Assembly (NCBI GenBank): GCA_964349515.1
Contig: CAYGHG010000016.1
Location: forward strand, 1-32,598
Length of the DNA: 32,598 nt
Direction of reading: 5' to 3'
DNA from: CAYGHG01 sp964349515
Lineage (GTDB): Bacteria; Oederibacteriota; PGYV01; CAYGHG01
Shown here: one piece after another, positions 1 through 9,897 of the stretch
Position numbering within the stretch: the stretch's first letter is position 1
How the letters are laid out: each line of letters begins with the position of its first letter
Notes under the pieces: generated by a model
The model's database searches: none
What the model saw: the letters and a program-made list of their open reading frames with translations, nothing else
What the model was told of the DNA's origin: nothing
Program-made: the position numbers and the translations under genes

Positions 1-41
1 GCAGCTTAACGAGGTGTGTCGCTCCTATGCATACACAACAT

Positions 42-84
42 TTGACAAAAACTCCTGGATTTTGCTTTTTTTATCATTTATAAT
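42..84 (+). promoter_or_regulatory. Tentative promoter region upstream of the giant repeat-protein gene
   Basis: A perfect TATAAT lies at 79-84, 30 nt before the start codon. Seventeen bases upstream is only a weak -35 (TGGATT, 56-61). A perfect TTGACA at 42-47 is 31 nt from the TATAAT, too far to pair with it. The region is very AT-rich, so a chance match is possible. A weak Shine-Dalgarno, AAGGCGG at 101-107, precedes the ATG at 114. Nothing else is recognisable in bases 1-113. Confidence 0.3.
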
Positions 85-113
85 ATTATATATAATACAA
101 AAGGCGGACATCG

Positions 114-3100
114 ATGAAAAACCGTTTAATTGTCAAATGTAAAAATATCAATTTTAGGAGGCCATTTTACCTCTTTTTATTCTTATTCCTGTCTGCGTTA
201 TTATACGCCGTTGTCACAAACGTCGGATTTACCAATATTGCCGCGGGTTCATTTTACCCCGGCGAGGTAAACAGGGTTGTCTATCAGTTCAGCATAACAG
301 ATAATGGCTCGGGAGACACTCTTACAGGGCTTGAAGTAGCCAATACTGGCAGCGCGGACGGGCCGGGCGATATAAGCGGTGTTAATATCTGGTATCAGGC
401 GGGCGGAGGTGCTTTTGACAGCGCGACAGCCCAGTACGCCGGAAACCTGCCGAGAACCGGGGTTAAAACATGGGCATCTTCTTCTCTGAACCTTGCGGTT
501 GCAGGCGGCTCGGCGGTCTATATAACGGTTAACATATCTTCCGCTCCTGTTAACAATTCCACGACAAAATTCTCAATTGCCAAAAACATGATAACTTTCG
601 CGGCCGGAGGCAAGTATCCGGTTGCCACAAGGACTAACAATCTCTCGCAGACAATAGTAAATCCCGAGAAACTTTATGTATATTATGAAGACGCGGCAGG
701 GCCTTTTATTGTAAAGGGGCAGTCAGATGCGCCCTTTATCAACTATAAATTCAGGAACTCCTCTTCGTCAAATGCTGTTACAATCAATTCACTTACGATT
801 GGTTCCCTAAACCATGCAGGTGGTATTTCTGCTCAGGAGGCTTTTGGCGGTATCAGGGTAAAAAATACATCCGGCACCCAGTTAGGCTACACTGCCGCAG
901 GCGCGGGCGGGCAGGTCACAATACCGCTCTCGCCGGCTTTTATAGTCCCTGCGGGAGGCGCTGAGGCAGTATTAAAAATATCAGCGGATATTGCCGCGGC
1001 GGCAAATACTTTTGACGCGGGGTTAAGGCTTGATTCGCCCGTCGGGATAGTGACTGCTGACAGCAACACTACTGAAGCATACTCGGGATTTGAATTTCCG
1101 ATGAGTTCGGGGTTCTCGGAGATAAAAGACGCGGCAGATTCGGTTAATGTATCTTTTATAAATACTGCACCCGGCTCGGCCGCAAAAGGGCAGCAGGGAA
1201 TAGGCATAATGCAGATTGTCATAAGCCACCCGCATTCTGTCACGGCATACTCTTCGGTCAAGATAAACGGACTGACAGTGACAGCCTCTTCAACCCCTGC
1301 GCTCGGCATAAACCAGTATTTGTCAGCGTTGAGACTTTACTCCGGCGCGGTTTTATACGCAGAAAATACGGTTCTGCCGGCCGGAAATGACGCGGCGCTC
1401 TGGCTTTCGCAGGAGCTGATACTTGCGCCGGGCGGCGCTGTTACCCTGGATTTGTTTGCGGATTCCATAGCCGGTTCTTCGTGCGATTCTTTTTCTGTTT
1501 CGGTGACGGGCGAAAACCGGATAAACTGCACTGATGCTGTAGGCGGGATGCAGGCTTCTGTTTCCGCATCTCTGCCTTTTGCTTCTTCCCAGATACTTCT
1601 GCAGCAGCCGGCAACAGGCGTATCGCTGCTTCACGCGGATAAGATGCCCCAATACGCCGCGCGCGGGCAGGAAAACATATACTGTGAAGATCTGATATTT
1701 ACACACTTAAACAGCGGCAACTACTCGGCTGTGGAGGCCGCAGGTATTACTCTGACCGTTGAAAATGAAATAGGCGGAGGGGTGATACCCTCTGACGTGC
1801 TTGTAAAAGTATTAATAACCGATGCTTCGGGAAACACTCTCGCGGATTATTCCGGTATGCCCGTGTCGGGAAGCAGGGTTTTTATAGATTTTGACACGCC
1901 TTTGAATATTCCGGCGGGATTCAGCGGGACGGCAAAGGTATATATGAGCATTGCCCAGGCGCCCTCGGAGAGTTATATCAAGCTTGGCATTAATTCTTCT
2001 TCGGCTGTCAGATGTGTTGACGCCAATTCCAAGCAGCAGGTGGCCGTGCAGGCGGCTTCCGGGGATGCTTTCCCGATGAAAACGTCGGCTGTTCAGGTTG
2101 TGGACCCCGCAACGGCAGTGCACGGTTATATGTATGGCACGCTTCAGCCTTCTGTAAACAGGGGGCAGGCGGGAGTGCCGCTTGCCGGAGTTTATTTTAT
2201 CAACCCCGCGCTCGGAATAGCGGCGGTTGATTCCATTAATATCGGTATATTTGACGCTTCCGGCGCGTCGCTGAACGCATCGGATTACATATCTTCAATC
2301 ACCGTTGAGAGGGCTTCAAATACATCTGTCGTGTATGCTTTTATACCGGTGTCAACAAGTGACGCCTATGTAAACGTACCTTTTGCGCAGCCGCTCTCCA
2401 TGAACCCGGGAGCCTCAGCCGCGGTGAGCGTCACGGTGCGCGCGGTTATTAAAGAGACGGCTCCTTTGGGCGGTTTTAAAGCAGGGTTTAATACTGACTT
2501 TGCCACAGCTGTTGATTTTACTTCAGGGCTGGCTGTCAGCGCGCATAAAAAACCTGACGGAGCGCTCTTTGAAAGCTCGTTGTGCGAGGTGCAAAGCAGG
2601 GCGCAGGAGATTGCGGCCTTTGATGACCCGTCTAACAGCGGCGCGGCTTCAAAAGGGGATGCTTCTGTTCACTTCATGTCGCTCGGATTCCGTAACCCGG
2701 CCGGAGCGGGCACTTCAGCCGTAACAGTCAGGGGAATTACTGTTACAGTTGAATCTGATTCAACGACTGTAAGCGCTTCTTCGCTTCTTTCGAAAATTTA
2801 CGCGGACAACGGTTCAAACACAGCGGAGGTTTTCGGAGAAAAAGCCCCGCCTTATTCGGGCCACACGGCATATATACATTTCAGCGCGCCTTTAAGCGTA
2901 GCTGCGGGGGAATCCGTGACTGTGAACGTCAGGGCGGACATTTCATCTTCCGCACCCGTGGGATTGTACAGGCTCAACCTGAAATCAGCGGCAGATGTTT
3001 CAGCCTCTGATTCCAATGAACTTAAATATGTTACCGTCACCGCTTCTGCGGGCCACGTTTTTCCGGACATGGCCTCTGACTTCATAAATATAATATCAAG

Positions 3101-6100
3101 CGACAGGCTTACCGTATCGGGGGCGGATATATCGCCGGCTAAAGCAAGCACGCTTCAGAAAAATACCCGCCTTCTCAGAATTGACTTTGGCAACGCCTCG
3201 GACGCGCCGGTCAGCCTGCAGGGGCTTACCTTAAGCGTGCGCGCGGACGGCGCTGCAGCCGCGCCTGCGGATTTGTTTGAAATTGTTTATGCGGTTGACT
3301 CTTACGGAAACACGCTTCTTACCGCGCCTGTTTCAGGATTTACAGAGGCAGGAGCTTTGCCGCTTGAGTTCGGGCTGCAACTTGAGATACCGCCTTCGCA
3401 GTCCGGGGCTGTAAGTATATACGCTGATTTAAAACAACTGATGGCTAATACGGTTTTTGATGTGTCCCTTGATTCGGCAGGTATGGTTGACGCGCTGCCT
3501 TCCACTTTGAACGTCCAGGCAGCCGCGGGATTTGAGTTTCCGCTTGTATCACAGGGCACGCTGGTGCAGTTCGCGGCCGCGGCAGGCGGGGTTTACCACA
3601 CTGATGTCATACCCACAACTGTTTCTACTGGGCAGACAGATATATTCGCGGAGATTCTTTCAATTGCAAACATAAACCCTCCGGGTTCTGCGGCTATAAC
3701 GCTCTCGGGGATAACCCTGACCGTGGAAAATGACACGAATAATATTATCGCGCCTGACAGGGCATTAAAGCGTGTAATGATAAGGGATGACTCGAAAATT
3801 TATGCTTTTACTTCGGGCGTGCCTTCCTCGGCCGCCCCTTTCTTTGTGCAGTTTACAGAGCCGCTTGCGATAGAGGCGGGAGATGAATCAGACCTCAAGA
3901 TATACGTTGATATCACAGACGCTTTAAGCTCGGGCACTTTCCAGGCGTCAATCGCTATAGGGGGCGACATACGCCTGACAGACGGCAATACCGGGCTTAC
4001 TATAACCGCGCAGGCTATAAACGGCGACTCGTTTCCTATGAAGACTTCGATCGTGATAATACAGGAAAAAGCATATGCCTGCCTCGTGTCGTATGACAGC
4101 CTCGCGCCTGTGTCTGTCAACAGAGGGCAGGCCGGCGTGCTGATGATGAAGGCCGTGCTTGAAAATCAGGGGGGCGCGTCGGGCGCAAACGAAATAGTGA
4201 CGAGGATGAACATATTTACGGAGGATTTAAGCGGCGCTGCTTTGATACCGAAAGACGCATTAAGCGCGGTTTATGTAAAGGACGCGTCAGGCGCGGTTTA
4301 CGGTTCTGTTTCATTGGTGCCTGATTACGGGGATATGATATCCATAGGGCTGACCACGCCGGTTACTTTAAGGCCGGGGCAGCCTGCTGAAGTATTTATA
4401 TACTGCGATGTCAGCGCTTCGGCGCCTGCCGCGGGATTTAAGCTTCTTTTAAAAGCGGGGAGCAACATAACCGTACGCGATGCAAACAGTTACAACATAA
4501 TTCTCGCGCAGGCAAAAAGCGGGTATTCTTTCCCAATGAAAACAACCGGGGCCATTATTCAGGAACGCTCCGGTTCTCTGCAGGTTTCACACGCTTCTCT
4601 GTTAAGTGCGACGGTAAATAAAGGGGACGCCGGGGTTTCCGCGCTTCTTTTTGAAATCATCAATCCAAATCCTGCGGGTTATTCTGATGCCCTGCTCGAA
4701 GGCCTGACTATAACCCTTGATTCCGGTTCGGGCGCCGGGCTTGTGCCTGCTTCTGTTTTGAGCGCTCTGTATGTATCGGCAGACAACGGCCCGTCATACC
4801 TTGCGGCGCCCGTCATACCCGTGTCAGGGGATACTGTGTATCTGCCTGTTGTGCCTGCCGCGCCTGTCGGCGCCGGAGCATCCATAAAGGTGACGGTGTA
4901 TGCCGATATTTCGCCCGTAACAGGCGAATTATATATGAGGCTTGGTTTAAAACAGGCTTCGGGGATTATGAGCAGCGACGCAAATGAAAATATTTCCATA
5001 ACTCAGATTACGCCCTTTGCGGGGCACTCGTTCCCGATGAATTCCATTACCGCCACCATAAACAGCGCGCCGGGGCTGCAGGCCGCGCAGATTTCGGTTT
5101 CAGAACCTTTTGTAACAGCGGGGCAGGAAGCTCTTGCGGCCGGTTACAGGTTCTACAATATAGGCTCATTCACGGAAAGCGTGCAGGGGCTGACTCTTAC
5201 AGTTATTGACGCGGGTTATTTTATTGAGAGTGTATCGGTGCTTGATGACGGAGGCAACACGATAATGAGCCGGGCTGTGGATGGTGCAGAAGGCCCTGCG
5301 TTATATTTGGGGCTTGAAAACCAGCCTCTCAATGTGCAGCCGCAGGATTACAATGACTTATACATATATACAGTTTATAGAGATGTATCCGCGCAGTCGC
5401 CGGTACTGTACTCGCTTGGCGCCGCGGGTGTAAATACCACGGTTCCCGTGAGCGCCGCTTCCGGTTTTTCATTCCCGTTTGAGTCGGGGCTGACTCTGCA
5501 GGCAAAAAGCAGCGGGCTTGAGGTTTCTTTTACCGATATAATGCCGCCTGCCGTGAGCACGGGGCAGGCGGATGTATATGCTCTTGCCCTGATGATAAAA
5601 AATAACTCGCCCGCGGGCACGGCGCCTGTTAACTTAAATTCAATAACAATTTCAATACTTGACGGGCAGGGCAATACGATATCTGCGGACAGCGCTGTTT
5701 CAGCTGCCTATATAACAGGCGCAGGTACGGCGGCGGCAGCCGCGTCAGGCAGCAGCGCGGTTGCCCCTGTTTTTGAAACGCCTCTTGAGATCGCGCCCGG
5801 AGAATCAAAGGAACTGTATTTGGTTTTTGACGCGGCGCAGTATTCGCTATCTCTTGCCCCTGATTTTGCCGCGGCTGTTGACGGGCTTTCTTTTGCCGCA
5901 AGTGATAAAAATTCGGGGAACACTCTGAACACAGTTGCGGCGGCAGGTTTTTCCTTCCCGTTTGAGAGTTCGGCCGCGCTTATACAAAAAGCCGCGGAAA
6001 CCCTGAAAATAACCGCTTACAATGTGATGCCTTCGCAAATCAGCACTTCGCAGGAAAACATACCCGCGCTTATGCTTGTATTGGAAGGCGAGGGAGGCAC

Positions 6101-8252
6101 TTCCACCGCCAGCATAATGGTTACGAGGATGAATTTATACACACTTGACGCCTCATCGTCTCCGGCTGCCTCTTCCTCCTGTGTTCAAAAGGCGAGGATA
6201 ACCTCGGCCGGCGGCGCGGCTGCGGGAGAAGCTGCGTCTTCTTCCTTGTCAAAAATCACGCTTAACCTTACGTCGCCGGTCATAGTCCCGGCAGGGCAGC
6301 CTGTCACTGTTTACGCCAAATATGACGCGCTTTCATCCATATCGCTTTCTTCGTTTATTCTTTCGCTTGAAGCCCAGGCTGATATATATGCTGTTGATGC
6401 CAACAGTTTCAAACCTGTTGCAGGAATAAATGCGGCTCTGCCTTTGCGCTCGTCGGCTGTTTCATATCAGAATGCAGCCGGTTACGTATCGGCCGTTTTT
6501 GACCCGCTGCTTGCGCCTGCGGTGACCAGAGGCGCGCCGGGTGAGGCGGTATGCATAATGCGTATTTCCAATCCCGCAGAGTCAGGCAGTGCGGCACTTG
6601 AGCTTGACGGCATTACTCTTACCGCGTATGGCACATCAGGCCAGCCCATACAGGCAGTCTCGGCATTATCAGCCCTTGTTATTGAAAATGAGGCGGGCCT
6701 GGTTTTAGGGGCTGCCTCTCCGGGTTTCTCTGAAATACTGTATGTTCAGTTCAGCGCTCCTCTGACAGTAAATCCCGGTGCTGAAATCACGCTGTCTGTC
6801 AAAGCGGATATATCAGGCTCAGCCTCTGCGGAGGGTTTTTCTCTCTCGGTTTTATCAGGCGCCGGCCTCGGCATATATGACGTCAACTCCGGCACGCATC
6901 CGGGTTTCACAGGGGGCGCTTTCCCGTGGAACAGCGGTGTTGCCTATATCTATGACACTCCCGCGCAGGAACTTTATGCGTGGCACGACGGAACCAGTTT
7001 TGCGCCCGGCCAGGCAGGCAGGGGGCAGAAGAATATTAAGTTTATCTCCCTGTCGCTTTTAAATCCGGGCAGTGCGGGGACGTCCGCGGCTTATGTTCAG
7101 GGGGTGACGCTGTATGTTGTTGACAGCGCGGGGACCACGCTTGCGCCGTCGGAGATATTTGATTTTATAAAAATATCAGACCTAACCGGAACATACTATT
7201 ACGGCGGGGTAACAGCTTCCGCGCTTACGGAAGCCGGGCCCGCGTATGCGGTTTTTAATCCTGATTACGCCGCGTCAGCCTCAAATACCGTGACGGTATA
7301 TTTTTCGGGGGACATATCTGACAGCGCGAAAATTACCTCTTTCAGGCTTGTGATTGAGTCGGGAGCAGGCATAGCCGCGTATGATGTTATAAACGGCGCT
7401 ATTCCGGTGCACCCTTACCCTGTTACGGGTTCGTTCCCGATGCAGACTTCGCTGACTTCGGTCATTGCCACAACAAACATACTTACCGTAAAACACACGC
7501 CGCTTATGCCGGCCTCAGCCGAGAAGGGCAGGCTGAATCTTGATATGCTGGGGTTGAAGTTCACAAGCGATACGCAGCTTGATATTGCGGCTGAAGGCAT
7601 AACAGTGACCGTCAGGGATAAATCGGGCAATCCGAGGCCCGCGGATTCGTTTTTGACGCAGGTTTATATTTACGACGCCGGTGGAAACACCCTTTATGGT
7701 TCGGCTGCCGCGGGCGGAGGTTCTCAGATTTATGTTCCTTTATCTGGAATTAATGTGCCCTCGTACAGATCGGCTGATATAAAAATATCGGCAGATATCT
7801 CAACTGCCGCGTCAGGCTCGTTCTTTATAGAGTTTACAGGCGCGGAAGCTTTTAAGGCCGGAACCGCCGTGCTTCTTCAGGCGGCTTCAGACGATTATTT
7901 TGGAAATATGAAAAGCGGCGCCGTATCCATACAGGAGGCTGATTTTGAACTCTCGTTCAGGGTTTATCCGTCTCCTTACAACCCTGAGAACGGGCCGGCT
8001 GTAATCAGCTACTACCTTGAAGAAGATTCGCGCGTTACAATAAAGCTGTTTACGCCGGAGGGCAGGCCGGTATTTACAGTGTGTGAGGCAAGGCCTGCGG
8101 CTGCGGGGCTGCAGTCGTCAGATACATGGGACGGAAGAAACAGCAGCTCTGCAAAGGTGCGCTCGGGGCTGTATATATGCGTTATTGAGGCTGAACCCGT
8201 GTCGGGCGGGCCGAAAAAAATAATCAGTAAGCCTTTAGGGGTGTTGAGATGA
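114..8252 (+). CDS. Giant secreted modular surface protein with C-terminal FlgD-like Ig domain
   Basis: This 2712-residue protein starts with a long basic N-region and a hydrophobic segment (about residues 16-33), consistent with a signal peptide. The body is a tandem series of about 15-16 diverged beta-rich modules of about 160 residues. Each carries recurring landmarks: a 'GITLTV'-like strand, a 'PL.v.pG' turn, a 'v.aDIS' strand, and a closing 'SFPM.TS' or variant before the next unit. The last 90 residues (about 2620-2712) match the FlgD-like Ig / T9SS-type C-terminal pattern: 'YPSPYNPENG', 'ISYYLEEDS', 'IKLFTPEG', 'WDGRNSS' and 'SGLY'. The role is inferred as an extracellular adhesin, stalk or layer protein; no catalytic motif is visible. 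Its stop overlaps the next start (ATGA), so it is translationally coupled to the PorV-like gene. The reading frame is intact throughout despite the repeats. Confidence 0.85.
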   Translation: MKNRLIVKCKNINFRRPFYLFLFLFLSALLYAVVTNVGFTNIAAGSFYPGEVNRVVYQFSITDNGSGDTLTGLEVANTGSADGPGDISGVNIWYQAGGGAFDSATAQYAGNLPRTGVKTWASSSLNLAVAGGSAVYITVNISSAPVNNSTTKFSIAKNMITFAAGGKYPVATRTNNLSQTIVNPEKLYVYYEDAAGPFIVKGQSDAPFINYKFRNSSSSNAVTINSLTIGSLNHAGGISAQEAFGGIRVKNTSGTQLGYTAAGAGGQVTIPLSPAFIVPAGGAEAVLKISADIAAAANTFDAGLRLDSPVGIVTADSNTTEAYSGFEFPMSSGFSEIKDAADSVNVSFINTAPGSAAKGQQGIGIMQIVISHPHSVTAYSSVKINGLTVTASSTPALGINQYLSALRLYSGAVLYAENTVLPAGNDAALWLSQELILAPGGAVTLDLFADSIAGSSCDSFSVSVTGENRINCTDAVGGMQASVSASLPFASSQILLQQPATGVSLLHADKMPQYAARGQENIYCEDLIFTHLNSGNYSAVEAAGITLTVENEIGGGVIPSDVLVKVLITDASGNTLADYSGMPVSGSRVFIDFDTPLNIPAGFSGTAKVYMSIAQAPSESYIKLGINSSSAVRCVDANSKQQVAVQAASGDAFPMKTSAVQVVDPATAVHGYMYGTLQPSVNRGQAGVPLAGVYFINPALGIAAVDSINIGIFDASGASLNASDYISSITVERASNTSVVYAFIPVSTSDAYVNVPFAQPLSMNPGASAAVSVTVRAVIKETAPLGGFKAGFNTDFATAVDFTSGLAVSAHKKPDGALFESSLCEVQSRAQEIAAFDDPSNSGAASKGDASVHFMSLGFRNPAGAGTSAVTVRGITVTVESDSTTVSASSLLSKIYADNGSNTAEVFGEKAPPYSGHTAYIHFSAPLSVAAGESVTVNVRADISSSAPVGLYRLNLKSAADVSASDSNELKYVTVTASAGHVFPDMASDFINIISSDRLTVSGADISPAKASTLQKNTRLLRIDFGNASDAPVSLQGLTLSVRADGAAAAPADLFEIVYAVDSYGNTLLTAPVSGFTEAGALPLEFGLQLEIPPSQSGAVSIYADLKQLMANTVFDVSLDSAGMVDALPSTLNVQAAAGFEFPLVSQGTLVQFAAAAGGVYHTDVIPTTVSTGQTDIFAEILSIANINPPGSAAITLSGITLTVENDTNNIIAPDRALKRVMIRDDSKIYAFTSGVPSSAAPFFVQFTEPLAIEAGDESDLKIYVDITDALSSGTFQASIAIGGDIRLTDGNTGLTITAQAINGDSFPMKTSIVIIQEKAYACLVSYDSLAPVSVNRGQAGVLMMKAVLENQGGASGANEIVTRMNIFTEDLSGAALIPKDALSAVYVKDASGAVYGSVSLVPDYGDMISIGLTTPVTLRPGQPAEVFIYCDVSASAPAAGFKLLLKAGSNITVRDANSYNIILAQAKSGYSFPMKTTGAIIQERSGSLQVSHASLLSATVNKGDAGVSALLFEIINPNPAGYSDALLEGLTITLDSGSGAGLVPASVLSALYVSADNGPSYLAAPVIPVSGDTVYLPVVPAAPVGAGASIKVTVYADISPVTGELYMRLGLKQASGIMSSDANENISITQITPFAGHSFPMNSITATINSAPGLQAAQISVSEPFVTAGQEALAAGYRFYNIGSFTESVQGLTLTVIDAGYFIESVSVLDDGGNTIMSRAVDGAEGPALYLGLENQPLNVQPQDYNDLYIYTVYRDVSAQSPVLYSLGAAGVNTTVPVSAASGFSFPFESGLTLQAKSSGLEVSFTDIMPPAVSTGQADVYALALMIKNNSPAGTAPVNLNSITISILDGQGNTISADSAVSAAYITGAGTAAAAASGSSAVAPVFETPLEIAPGESKELYLVFDAAQYSLSLAPDFAAAVDGLSFAASDKNSGNTLNTVAAAGFSFPFESSAALIQKAAETLKITAYNVMPSQISTSQENIPALMLVLEGEGGTSTASIMVTRMNLYTLDASSSPAASSSCVQKARITSAGGAAAGEAASSSLSKITLNLTSPVIVPAGQPVTVYAKYDALSSISLSSFILSLEAQADIYAVDANSFKPVAGINAALPLRSSAVSYQNAAGYVSAVFDPLLAPAVTRGAPGEAVCIMRISNPAESGSAALELDGITLTAYGTSGQPIQAVSALSALVIENEAGLVLGAASPGFSEILYVQFSAPLTVNPGAEITLSVKADISGSASAEGFSLSVLSGAGLGIYDVNSGTHPGFTGGAFPWNSGVAYIYDTPAQELYAWHDGTSFAPGQAGRGQKNIKFISLSLLNPGSAGTSAAYVQGVTLYVVDSAGTTLAPSEIFDFIKISDLTGTYYYGGVTASALTEAGPAYAVFNPDYAASASNTVTVYFSGDISDSAKITSFRLVIESGAGIAAYDVINGAIPVHPYPVTGSFPMQTSLTSVIATTNILTVKHTPLMPASAEKGRLNLDMLGLKFTSDTQLDIAAEGITVTVRDKSGNPRPADSFLTQVYIYDAGGNTLYGSAAAGGGSQIYVPLSGINVPSYRSADIKISADISTAASGSFFIEFTGAEAFKAGTAVLLQAASDDYFGNMKSGAVSIQEADFELSFRVYPSPYNPENGPAVISYYLEEDSRVTIKLFTPEGRPVFTVCEARPAAAGLQSSDTWDGRNSSSAKVRSGLYICVIEAEPVSGGPKKIISKPLGVLR

Positions 8253-9889
8253 AGCGTTTATTTGCGGCGCTGGCGTTTGCAGTAATTTCCACAGCAGCTG
8301 TTGCAGGGGATTACGGCGCCGAGAGCCTGCTTGAAACAGGCGCAGGCGCGAGGGGCGCGGCTATGGGCGGAGCGCTGTGCGCGGCTGCCGACGATTCATC
8401 GGCGGTTTTTTATAATCCCGCGGCGCTGGTAAAAATGGAAAAACAGCAGGTGTCCGTGATGCATTATCCGATGATGGGCGGCGTTTTGTATAATTCCGCG
8501 ACCTACGGCCAGCCTGTGCTGGGCGCGGGTTATTTCGGGGTTTCTTTTCACAGGGCAGGGCTTGAAACGCTCGAAGGTTACAATGAATCAAATGAGGCGT
8601 CAGAGAGTTACGGCTACAGCGAGATGAAGGCGGGAATAAGCTACGCGAGGGAGATTGCCGCGGGAGTGTCCGGCGGGGCCTCGATAAATATTTTTAATTT
8701 CTCAATGGCAGATATTACTTCATACGGGTTCGGCCTGGATATAGGGGTTCTCTACGAGCCTTTTGAGGGGCTCTTGCTCGGGGTAAGCATCAGGAATTTC
8801 ATGAACCCGGAGTTCAGTTTAAATACACTGTCGGAGCAGGCGGCGAGGGCCTTTACGGCAGGCGCGGCATACAGGATTTATTTCGGTGATTTCGGCGTGA
8901 CAGCCGCGGCGGATGTTGTAAAAAACGACGACTCGGGCTTCAGGCTCAAGGCCGGCGCAGAGGCGCAGTTTATGAAAACAGCCGCTGTAAGGGCCGGGAT
9001 AAATGACGGGGAACTTTCATTTGGCGCCGGAATAGAGCTTTTTGACATTGGGATTGATTACGCGTTTACACTTAACGAAGCCTCAGGCGGCCTGTCCAGG
9101 TTTAACCTCTCTTACAGCTTCGGGCTTACATTGAGCCAGCAGGAAGAGAGAAAACAGGAAGAAATGAGGGAGCAGGTAAAGAGGTTCATAGACGACGAGT
9201 TTAAAAAGAAAGAGCGGGAGCGCGCGAGGGAATTCTTTGCAAAAGCAGCCTCGCTGTTTGAAAAGGGGAAAATGGAAGAGGCCTCTCAGGAAATAGCAAG
9301 CGCGCTCGAATGGGATAAAGACTACAGGGAGGCGCGGGAATTGTCGGACAAAATATCAAAGGCGGCTGCCGCGGCTTATCTTGCGGAAGGCAAAAGAGAA
9401 TATGCGGCGCGTAATTTTGCCGCGGCGCTTGAGGCTCTGAGGAAATCCGCCGACGCGGGCGGCGGGAATGAGCCGAAACAGCTGATTGAAAGGATAAAAA
9501 AGGAGTTTACAATGCCGCAGGGCTCATCCGCGCTTTTTGCAAAAGGCGTTGAGTATTATGTCAATAAGCAGTATAATGAGGCAATTGCCGAGTGGCAGAG
9601 GGCGCTTGTATCCGATCCCAATAACGCCGCCATAAAAAGTTATGTGGCAAGGGCCCGAAAGGAAATGGGGCAGGCCGCGGCGGCGGGGAAAATAAGCAGG
9701 CAGGATGAGGACAAAATAAGGGAACTCTACAACGAAGGGCTTAAAAAATATACCGAAGGGCAGCTTGAACAGGCGGTGGATACCTGGAAAAAAATCCTTG
9801 TTATAAGCCCGCAGGACATCAGGACAATTAAGTCAATAGAAAAAGCCCGGGCCGAGATTGATGAACTGAAAAAGAGGGGCATAAAATAG
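8249..9889 (+). CDS. PorV/PorQ-family outer-membrane barrel fused to TPR repeats
   Basis: The protein has 546 residues and begins with a typical signal peptide (residues 1-19, ending in AVAG). It then shows the family hallmark 'GARGAAMGGALCAAADDSS' followed by 'YNPAAL', as in PorV/PorQ (UPF0164) barrels. Alternating beta strands run to about residue 300. From about 300 a charged helical linker (QQEERKQEEMREQ) leads to TPR-like helices at about 325-400, 425-470 and 490-530 ('ALFAKGVEYYVNKQYNEAI', 'YNEGLKKYTEGQLEQAV'). PorV shuttles substrates in type IX secretion. Here the TPR part would presumably sit in the periplasm. It overlaps the giant gene by 4 nt, so a dedicated role in exporting or anchoring that protein is a reasonable inference. 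No core T9SS gene lies in the window. Confidence 0.8.
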   Translation: MKRLFAALAFAVISTAAVAGDYGAESLLETGAGARGAAMGGALCAAADDSSAVFYNPAALVKMEKQQVSVMHYPMMGGVLYNSATYGQPVLGAGYFGVSFHRAGLETLEGYNESNEASESYGYSEMKAGISYAREIAAGVSGGASINIFNFSMADITSYGFGLDIGVLYEPFEGLLLGVSIRNFMNPEFSLNTLSEQAARAFTAGAAYRIYFGDFGVTAAADVVKNDDSGFRLKAGAEAQFMKTAAVRAGINDGELSFGAGIELFDIGIDYAFTLNEASGGLSRFNLSYSFGLTLSQQEERKQEEMREQVKRFIDDEFKKKERERAREFFAKAASLFEKGKMEEASQEIASALEWDKDYREARELSDKISKAAAAAYLAEGKREYAARNFAAALEALRKSADAGGGNEPKQLIERIKKEFTMPQGSSALFAKGVEYYVNKQYNEAIAEWQRALVSDPNNAAIKSYVARARKEMGQAAAAGKISRQDEDKIRELYNEGLKKYTEGQLEQAVDTWKKILVISPQDIRTIKSIEKARAEIDELKKRGIK

Positions 9890-9897
9890 GAGGATAG

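Noticed and set aside
42..47. Perfect TTGACA as the -35 of the giant gene
   Set aside because: No acceptable -10 lies 16-18 nt downstream; the TATAAT at 79 is 31 nt away. It is kept only as part of a tentative promoter region.
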